Part shown: positions 58,418-64,000 of the stretch, piece by piece
Position numbering within the stretch: position 1 is the stretch's first letter
How the letters are laid out: the number at the start of each line of letters is the position of its first letter
Source of the DNA: an uncultured Clostridia bacterium
GTDB lineage: Bacteria > Bacillota > Clostridia > UBA1381
Assembly: GCA_947631085.1 (NCBI GenBank)
Contig: CANRJY010000001.1
Coordinates: 124,001-188,000 of the forward strand
DNA: 64,000 nucleotides
Direction of reading: 5' to 3'
Made by a program: the position numbers and the translations under genes
The notes under the pieces: generated by a model
Seen by the model: only the letters and a program-made list of their open reading frames with translations
What the model was told of the DNA's origin: nothing
Database searches by the model: none

Positions 58418-58667
58418 AATGATGTCCCTCCGTGATGTCAATTCCAAATTATGTATTCTCTTACAATTATATATTTTAGCACAAACTTGTCCGTTAGTCA
58501 ACAAATATTCATTGACAAACGTATTCCAATATAAACAAAAATCTGACATAATACTGTTTTTCCCGATTTACGGCTATGTTTTAGCGCCGGATTATACCTC
58601 CGCGAACAGGTATATATCGGCGCGATGTAAAATATATAATATATTTTCATATTTTTTCATTTTCCTA

Positions 58668-58696
58668 TTGACAAAACATATATCATGGCATATAAT
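58668..58696 (+). promoter_or_regulatory. Sigma-A consensus promoter of the P-type ATPase gene
   Basis: TTGACA-N17-TATAAT, exact consensus. Confidence 0.85.
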
Positions 58697-58703
58697 GAAT
58701 ACA

Positions 58704-58717
58704 TGAGCAAATGTTCA
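58704..58717. promoter_or_regulatory. Candidate ArsR/SmtB-type metal-sensor operator
   Basis: Imperfect palindrome TGAGCAAATGTTCA just downstream of the -10 box; resembles the TGAACA-N-ATTCA core of SmtB/CzrA-like operators. Confidence 0.5.
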
Positions 58718-58743
58718 TATGTTCAATAATGGGGGGTCATATT

Positions 58744-60705
58744 ATGGAAAAGGGTATGGAATTGCATAAAGGATGTGCGCATCATGACTGCGCGCATGAG
58801 CACGAGCACCACGATCATAACAGCTGTCATTCGCACGGGGACTCCTGCCATGATCACGGCTGCGGCTGTGACCACGGCGAGGAAAACGGCAAGGTCATGC
58901 TTGCGCGTATCATAGCGGGGGCGGTGATTTTTGCCGCGGCGATAATTCTCAAAAAAGAGCCTCTGTCAACAATTCTTTTCGTTGCCGCGTATATCGTTCT
59001 CGGGTATGATATTGTTCTGAGAGCAGTGAAAAATCTGTTTAAAGGTCATGTGTTCGACGAAAATTTCCTTATGGCTGTCGCGAGCATCGGCGCTTTTATC
59101 GTGGGCGAACACCCCGAAGCGGTAGCCGTAATGCTGTTTTATCAGGTCGGCGAGAGCTTACAGGATATGGCGGTGGACAAAAGCCGCAAATCCATTACCG
59201 AGCTGATGGATATACGCCCCGATTACGCGAATATCGAAAAGGACGGTAAAATAGAGCGTATTTCGCCCGAAAACGTGTCAATTAACGACATTATTGTAGT
59301 TAAAAACGGCGAAAAAGTACCTCTTGACGGCATTGTTACAGACGGAAAATCATATCTCGACACAAGCGCGCTGACGGGCGAAAGCGTGCCGCGCACGATC
59401 CGCGAGGGCGGAGAGGTATTAAGCGGCAGCATAAACACGGGCTCGCCGCTCAAAATCCGCGTCACAAAGGCGTATCACGACAGCACGGTTTCAAAAATAC
59501 TCGAAATGGTCGAGCACGCGCAGGGCAAAAAGGCGAAATCGGAAAAATTCATCACGTCGTTTGCGCGCGTGTATACGCCTGTCGTAGTCGGGCTGGCGGT
59601 GCTTTTGGCGCTCCTCCCTCCCCTGCTGCTTCACGAGGAATTTTCAAAATGGATCTATCGCGGGCTGATATTCCTCGTAGTATCGTGTCCGTGCGCGCTG
59701 GTGGTTTCCATTCCGCTCGGATTTTTCGCGGGAATAGGCTGCGCTTCGCGTAGCGGTATACTCGTAAAGGGCGGCAATTATCTTGAGGCTTTATCTAAAT
59801 TGGAAAGCGTCGTTTTCGATAAAACGGGAACGCTTACAAAGGGAGTGTTCCGCGTAAGCAAAATCTGCGGTGCGGACGAAAACGAGCTTTTAAAGCTCGC
59901 CGCGTACGCCGAATATTACTCAAACCACCCTATCGCGGCTTCGATAAAAAGCGCGTACGGCGATATTGACAAGGATAAAATTTTCGATTATACCGAGCAT
60001 TCCGGCATGGGAATTTCCGCGAATATAGACGGACACAAGGTTCTCGCGGGAAACGCGAAGCTGATGAACGGTATTGCCGTGCCTGACGTGAGCGAGAGCG
60101 GCAGCGTGGTTTATATCGCGCGCGACGGCGAATATATGGGCTATATCGTAATATCGGACGAAATCAAGCCCGACAGCCGCGGCGCGGTCGAAGGGCTCAA
60201 CGCGGAGGGTATCAATACCGTAATGCTTACCGGCGACGCCGAAAAATCCGCCGCCGACACCGCCGAAATGCTCGGAATACGCGATTATCACGCGCAGCTT
60301 TTACCGCAGGATAAGACCGCGAAAATGGAGGAAATCATATCAAAAAAAAGTGAAAACCGCGTCTGCGCGTTCGTGGGCGACGGAATAAACGACGCTCCGG
60401 TGCTGTCGCTTGCCGACATAGGAATTGCAATGGGCGGGCTCGGCTCCGACAGCGCTATCGAAGCGGCTGACGTGGTGCTGATGACCGACGAGCCTTCGAA
60501 GCTCCTGAAAGGAATAAAAATCGCGAAAAAAACTATGAGAATCATAAAGCAGAACATAGCGTTCGCGCTCGGAATAAAGGTAATCGTAATGGCGTTGAGC
60601 GCGCTGGGACTGAGCAATATGTGGATGGCGATTTTCGCCGACGTGGGAGTGGCTCTGCTTGCGGTATTAAACGCGCTGCGGGCGCTCAGAATAAGCAAAA
60701 AATAA
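58744..60705 (+). CDS. Heavy-metal-translocating P1B-type ATPase (Zn/Cd/Co type), His-rich N-terminus
   Basis: HHDCAHEHEHHDHNSCHSHGDSCHDHGCGCDHG; SCPCALVVSIPLG (CPC motif); VFDKTGTLTKG; VGDGINDAPVLSLADIGIAMG. ATG at 58744 after GGGGGG. Confidence 0.95.
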   Translation: MEKGMELHKGCAHHDCAHEHEHHDHNSCHSHGDSCHDHGCGCDHGEENGKVMLARIIAGAVIFAAAIILKKEPLSTILFVAAYIVLGYDIVLRAVKNLFKGHVFDENFLMAVASIGAFIVGEHPEAVAVMLFYQVGESLQDMAVDKSRKSITELMDIRPDYANIEKDGKIERISPENVSINDIIVVKNGEKVPLDGIVTDGKSYLDTSALTGESVPRTIREGGEVLSGSINTGSPLKIRVTKAYHDSTVSKILEMVEHAQGKKAKSEKFITSFARVYTPVVVGLAVLLALLPPLLLHEEFSKWIYRGLIFLVVSCPCALVVSIPLGFFAGIGCASRSGILVKGGNYLEALSKLESVVFDKTGTLTKGVFRVSKICGADENELLKLAAYAEYYSNHPIAASIKSAYGDIDKDKIFDYTEHSGMGISANIDGHKVLAGNAKLMNGIAVPDVSESGSVVYIARDGEYMGYIVISDEIKPDSRGAVEGLNAEGINTVMLTGDAEKSAADTAEMLGIRDYHAQLLPQDKTAKMEEIISKKSENRVCAFVGDGINDAPVLSLADIGIAMGGLGSDSAIEAADVVLMTDEPSKLLKGIKIAKKTMRIIKQNIAFALGIKVIVMALSALGLSNMWMAIFADVGVALLAVLNALRALRISKK

Positions 60706-60724
60706 TTAAATTGCTTCGAATTTC

Positions 60725-60753
60725 TTGACATTTGAAAAGGAATGTAGTATAAT
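60725..60753 (+). promoter_or_regulatory. Sigma-A consensus promoter for a short + strand RNA
   Basis: TTGACA-N17-TATAAT; no good + strand CDS downstream. Confidence 0.8.
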
Positions 60754-60759
60754 AATAAA

Positions 60760-60850
60760 AAAGTAAGGCAAGACCTCAAACGGTTATGCCCTTAATATGG
60801 TTATTTTATAAGAATAACCGTCCAGGGTCAGTGGGCGGTTATTCTGCTTC
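60760..60850 (+). ncRNA. Candidate antitoxin-like small antisense RNA
   Basis: Starts at the 60725-60753 promoter and ends at hairpin AATAACCGTCC-N9-GGGCGGTTATT (60813-60843). Antisense to the 3' end of the - strand unit. Confidence 0.5.
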
Positions 60851-60928
60851 TATAGCGCAAGTTATCAAAATTCTGATAACCGTTAAAATTATTTTGAGGA
60901 TCACTCGCCATAATTTCTTTTTTGCCAT
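60839..60928 (-). CDS. Candidate 29-aa hydrophobic (type I toxin-like) peptide
   Basis: MAKKKLWRVILKIILTVIRILITCAIEAE: Lys-rich start, hydrophobic core with Arg, acidic tail. Lies in a unit with its own - strand promoter. Weak Shine-Dalgarno of its own. Confidence 0.4.
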   Translation of the reverse strand: MAKKKLWRVILKIILTVIRILITCAIEAE

Positions 60929-61079
60929 GTGCAAAAATGTGCCTACTTTTCATAAGCACCGCCCTCCTTTCTCAATTACTCGGCTCGTACGAGCCTGTAT
61001 TAAGCAGGACGGGCATAACCGCCGGTGAATACACCGTTAAGAAAATCTTGCCGTTACCCGCGGATCTCTCCGCGCTGTT

Positions 61080-61108
61080 ATTATAGCATATATGACGGAT
61101 TTTGTCGA
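61080..61108 (-). promoter_or_regulatory. Sigma-A promoter for the - strand peptide mRNA
   Basis: On the - strand: TCGACA-N17-TATAAT. Confidence 0.7.
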
Positions 61109-61178
61109 GATGTGTTATTATAATGAAAAAATAATGTAAAAAACGCATTAAAAAACTTTAAAAAATCAAAAAAATTTC

Positions 61179-61207
61179 TTGACAACAACTGATTTGTATG
61201 TTATTAT
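61179..61207 (+). promoter_or_regulatory. Promoter of tRNA-Glu
   Basis: TTGACA-N17-TATTAT upstream of the tRNA. Confidence 0.75.
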
Positions 61208-61220
61208 ATAAAAGCTGTAT

Positions 61221-61295
61221 GGCTCGTTGGTCAAGCGGTTAAGACTCCGGCCTCTCACGCCGGCAACGCGGGTTCGATTCCCGCACGAGTCACCA
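61221..61295 (+). tRNA. tRNA-Glu(CUC)
   Basis: Cloverleaf: GGCTCGT/ACGAGTC acceptor, CCGGC-CTCTCAC-GCCGG anticodon arm (anticodon CTC), GCGGG-TTCGATT-CCCGC T-arm, encoded CCA. Confidence 0.95.
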
Positions 61296-61302
61296 TATGC
61301 CG

Positions 61303-61342
61303 TATAAATGCTGCAATATCAGTGTTTATGCGGTTTTTTCTT
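61303..61342 (+). terminator. Terminator after tRNA-Glu
   Basis: CCGTATAAA...TTTATGCGG followed by TTTTTTC. Confidence 0.7.
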
Positions 61343-61366
61343 AGTTTGTCGAAAAGGGGGATTTAT

Positions 61367-61780
61367 ATGCGCATTCTCGGAATTGACTACGGCGACGCGC
61401 GTGTTGGCGTGGCGGTAAGCGATATTATGGGGCTTACGGCTCAGGGCGTGGGTACTGTTCAAAATACCGGCAAAAAGCGGCTGCTCGGCGAGCTTAAAAA
61501 AATAATCGACGAGTACAAACCCGAAACAATAGTTATAGGTCTGCCGAAAAATATGGACGGGACAGTCGGCTTTCGCGGCGAAGCGACATATGAGTTCGCC
61601 GACGCTTTGAAGGAAATTTATTCCGGCGAAATAGTTTTCCGCGACGAGCGGCTCTCCACCGTCGGGGCGGCGCGGTTCTTAAACGAAACGAACACGCGCG
61701 GCAAAAAGCGCAAAAACGTGATCGACACAGTGGCGGCGTGTATAATTCTCGAGGGTTATCTCAATTCACAAAAGAAATAG
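61367..61780 (+). CDS. ruvX: Putative pre-16S rRNA nuclease / Holliday junction resolvase-like YqgF
   Basis: MRILGIDYGDARVGVAVSDIMGLTAQG; VIGLPKNMDGTVGFRGE; FRDERLSTVGAARFL. Confidence 0.94.
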   Translation: MRILGIDYGDARVGVAVSDIMGLTAQGVGTVQNTGKKRLLGELKKIIDEYKPETIVIGLPKNMDGTVGFRGEATYEFADALKEIYSGEIVFRDERLSTVGAARFLNETNTRGKKRKNVIDTVAACIILEGYLNSQKK

Positions 61781-61845
61781 ATTGACATTTGCGCCGATCT
61801 ATAATACAATATAATCATCAAATAAACTTAAAAGGAGAAAAAAAT

Positions 61846-62118
61846 ATGGAGGACAATATCATTATTTTAGAGGACGAGCACGGCTGCGAAATAGAGTTTG
61901 AGACAATAGACGTATTCGAGCTTGACGGCGTTACTTATTTTGCGCTTTTGGAGGTTCTTCCCGAGGAGGAGGAAAACGACGAGGTTCTTATCATGCAGGT
62001 TGAGGGCGATATCGACAGCGAGGAAGCCGAGCTTGTAATGGTTGAGGACGAGGACCGGCTCCAGGCGGCGTTCAACGAGTTTCTCCGCCGTGACGAGGAA
62101 GCGTTAAATCAGGAATAA
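61846..62118 (+). CDS. DUF1292 family protein (YrzB-like)
   Basis: MEDNIIILEDEHGCEIEFETIDVFELDGVTYFALLEVLPEEEENDEVLIMQVEGD; AAAGGAG Shine-Dalgarno. Confidence 0.92.
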   Translation: MEDNIIILEDEHGCEIEFETIDVFELDGVTYFALLEVLPEEEENDEVLIMQVEGDIDSEEAELVMVEDEDRLQAAFNEFLRRDEEALNQE

Positions 62119-62217
62119 TTAAAATATTGCGGTAATATGCCTGTAAAGATATTTTAATGAAAAAACATAAAATTTCCTATTGTAATTTTGCCGCGTTTGT
62201 GGTATTATAATTACAGA

Positions 62218-62430
62218 AACAAAACTTAATAAAAATCCCTGAGATTTCGCGTATTTAGGTCTTTTTTTTACCAACACATCTTATAAGGGATGCCGGCTCC
62301 GGCTGCGGCGTATACGCCTCCGTTTCTTCGGAAATGCCAGTGGACATATAATGCACTCGGGCGGCGACCCACCTGCAATAGCAGGTAGAAACTCGACCTG
62401 TTATAACGGTTATCTTGGGGTTTTGTTTTG
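62218..62430 (+). ncRNA. ssrS: Probable 6S RNA
   Basis: TATAAT at 62206-62211. Closing stem CCCTGAGAT...ATCTTGGGG (9 pairs with wobbles). 6S-like 5' arm CCCTGAGATTTCGCGTATTTAGGTC and 3' arm CCACCTGC-aata-GCAGGTAGAAACTCGACC. Confidence 0.68.
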
Positions 62431-62480
62431 CAAAAAGCGGTCAAGCCCGTACATAACCGTTATTTTATGATATTCCACTT

Positions 62481-62519
62481 ACAAAAGAGCGTATCAGTGA
62501 AAATGATACGCTCTTTTGT
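62481..62519. terminator. Bidirectional terminator
   Basis: ACAAAAGAGCGTATC-N9-GATACGCTCTTTTGT. Confidence 0.88.
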
Positions 62520-62560
62520 TGTTTGTTTACTTTTTATATTCCAAGCTTTAACGAATTTAA

Positions 62561-64000
62561 TCAATCCGGATAATATATATAATTGGGCTGCGCATAGATT
62601 ATAACATCCAATTCGCTTAATTTCCTTATCGCGTCAATTACCCTTTTGCGGCTGCCGTTATTAAGCGTCAGAAGACATGTCCTGTATTTTCGCCCATTGT
62701 CATACTGCGGGTTTCCGCTGCTGAACAAGAAACGGCATTCGCGCAAATTAAGCTCCGGCAGCGTTTTATTGAAATAATCGAGGTAATAGCCGCAAAAATC
62801 CTCCGTAACAGAATCGTCGTCATATATACCGACAATTATTTCGTCCGTTTCAAATTCGTCTCCCTCGTATGGGTCATCGTATGTAAATATCCGATTTTCG
62901 GCGAGCGGTGTCATTGTGCCGAGAGCGTCCCATACGAACGCTTTTATACTTGCTATCGGCGTATCGGACTTTTGAATATTCACGCCGCAGGAAAAACTCG
63001 TGCCTGTCGGTAAATCGGCTTTTATGTAATTCATGCTCGCAAGCGCGTTGTTTTCGTCATATGCCGCGACGATAAAATGATCCTGCCCGCTGCGTTCTGC
63101 AATTTTTGTAACGTCCATATCCACTATAAAGCTCGTACTGATCGGGATTTCGTCGTATTCCTCACCGCTTGCTGAAACGAGCCTTAATGAATTTATCGTG
63201 TACGGATATGTTTTTGGATTTACCTCCGTAAGCTGTACGACATTGTTTTCGCCGTTCACAATTATGTAATTGTAGTTGTCGCTGTGGAAATACTCACTGT
63301 AATCTTCGCCGTTTGCGCCCGTCACGCTTATCGGGTTGCCTATTGTCGGCACAGCCTCGGTGCTTACGCAGATATACGAGCCTTCCCAAATCGGCTCGGC
63401 TATCGTAACGGTTCGCCCTTCCCTCAGTTCGAGATTGCAGCTTTTTCCGTCCGCATTCATATTAGCGCCTATAGTCATTCTGCCGCCGATTTTAAATTCG
63501 CTTGACACGCGTACGGCGCTGTCACATCTGTTTGCGGATATAATGCAGTTGCGCAGCTCCACCGGAGATATGGCGTTAAGCGCGTGTGAGCCGTTATTGC
63601 CGGCAAGCATACAGTTTTCCAAAAGGACGTTTCCTCTGCTGTACAGAAAGATCCCGTTGCCGTCGTCGCCGACCGCGTTTATGTTATACATTTCAAACAT
63701 ATTGTCCGACGCGATAAGCATACTGCCTATTATCGTTCCGCCCTCAATCGGTATGTCGCCGTTTTCCTCGTCGAGCGTCCATAACCCGTCCTCGCGGGCG
63801 CTGAAGTTGTGGACGGTATCGGTACAATCGGTAAGTCCGCAGTTGTCACAGGCGGGCGTCGCGGTCAACGCTACGGTGCCTGTGCCGATGTTTTGTATAA
63901 TATGACCGTTCAGACAAATATACACTCCGTCAATAATATTCAGACTGGTTGACGTTACAATGTCATTCGTGAGATAATAATATCCCGCCTCTTCCGGCAG
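62561..64000 (-). CDS. Secreted beta-helix-like protein with C-terminal S8-prodomain-like module (5' end outside window)
   Basis: Frame has no stop up to the window edge (LPEEAGYYYLTNDIVTSTSLNIIDGVYICLNGHII...). Repetitive NCML/NCII strand motifs; C-terminus RKRVIDAIRKLSELDVIIYAQPNYIYYPD. Confidence 0.75.
   Translation of the reverse strand: MPEEAGYYYLTNDIVTSTSLNIIDGVYICLNGHIIQNIGTGTVALTATPACDNCGLTDCTDTVHNFSAREDGLWTLDEENGDIPIEGGTIIGSMLIASDNMFEMYNINAVGDDGNGIFLYSRGNVLLENCMLAGNNGSHALNAISPVELRNCIISANRCDSAVRVSSEFKIGGRMTIGANMNADGKSCNLELREGRTVTIAEPIWEGSYICVSTEAVPTIGNPISVTGANGEDYSEYFHSDNYNYIIVNGENNVVQLTEVNPKTYPYTINSLRLVSASGEEYDEIPISTSFIVDMDVTKIAERSGQDHFIVAAYDENNALASMNYIKADLPTGTSFSCGVNIQKSDTPIASIKAFVWDALGTMTPLAENRIFTYDDPYEGDEFETDEIIVGIYDDDSVTEDFCGYYLDYFNKTLPELNLRECRFLFSSGNPQYDNGRKYRTCLLTLNNGSRKRVIDAIRKLSELDVIIYAQPNYIYYPD

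Noticed and set aside
60786-61028. + strand 80-aa ORF between the P-type ATPase and tRNA-Glu
   Set aside because: No Shine-Dalgarno, composition not protein-like, and it runs antisense through the small-RNA locus with hairpin and opposing promoter.
1-64000. CRISPR arrays, transposases, integrases, prophage modules
   Set aside because: None recognised in the translations or as regular spaced repeats; only the short palindromic element at 30299-30434 looks mobile.

Overview
The window looks like a chromosomal segment of an anaerobic, probably spore-forming gut Clostridia (Firmicutes); I cannot assign a genus from sequence alone. There are four broad zones. (1) 1-11 kb holds secreted proteins: two GH43 arabinan-type enzymes (one very large and multi-domain), a VanW-like protein, and a secreted S8 protease with a Pro/Thr repeat tail. 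(2) 14.6-39 kb mixes carbohydrate loci (AraC regulator, DUF5107/TPR protein, two GH2 enzymes, GH88) and a sortase B/substrate pair with housekeeping genes (carB, split transketolase, mrnC, cysS, citrate synthase, parC/parE). (3) 39-58.5 kb is almost all housekeeping or sporulation: a dGTPase-like HD protein, prmC, DUF1385, spoVAC/D/E, aroK/aroE, NfnAB-like, rluD-like, ftsH, tilS, dnaB, rplI and gdpP-like. (4) 58.5-64 kb holds a His-rich heavy-metal P-type ATPase, a compact pair of face-to-face promoters around a tiny hydrophobic ORF (type I toxin-antitoxin-like), tRNA-Glu(CUC), ruvX, a DUF1292 gene, a probable 6S RNA, and the 3' part of a beta-helix-like secreted protein. The best candidates for something undescribed are the convergent small-RNA/peptide locus at about 60.72-61.11 kb and the S8-protease-prodomain-like module at the C-terminus of the last, non-protease protein. 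I saw no CRISPR array, rRNA operon, prophage or transposase. Family names come from recognising motifs in the translations; no database search was run.
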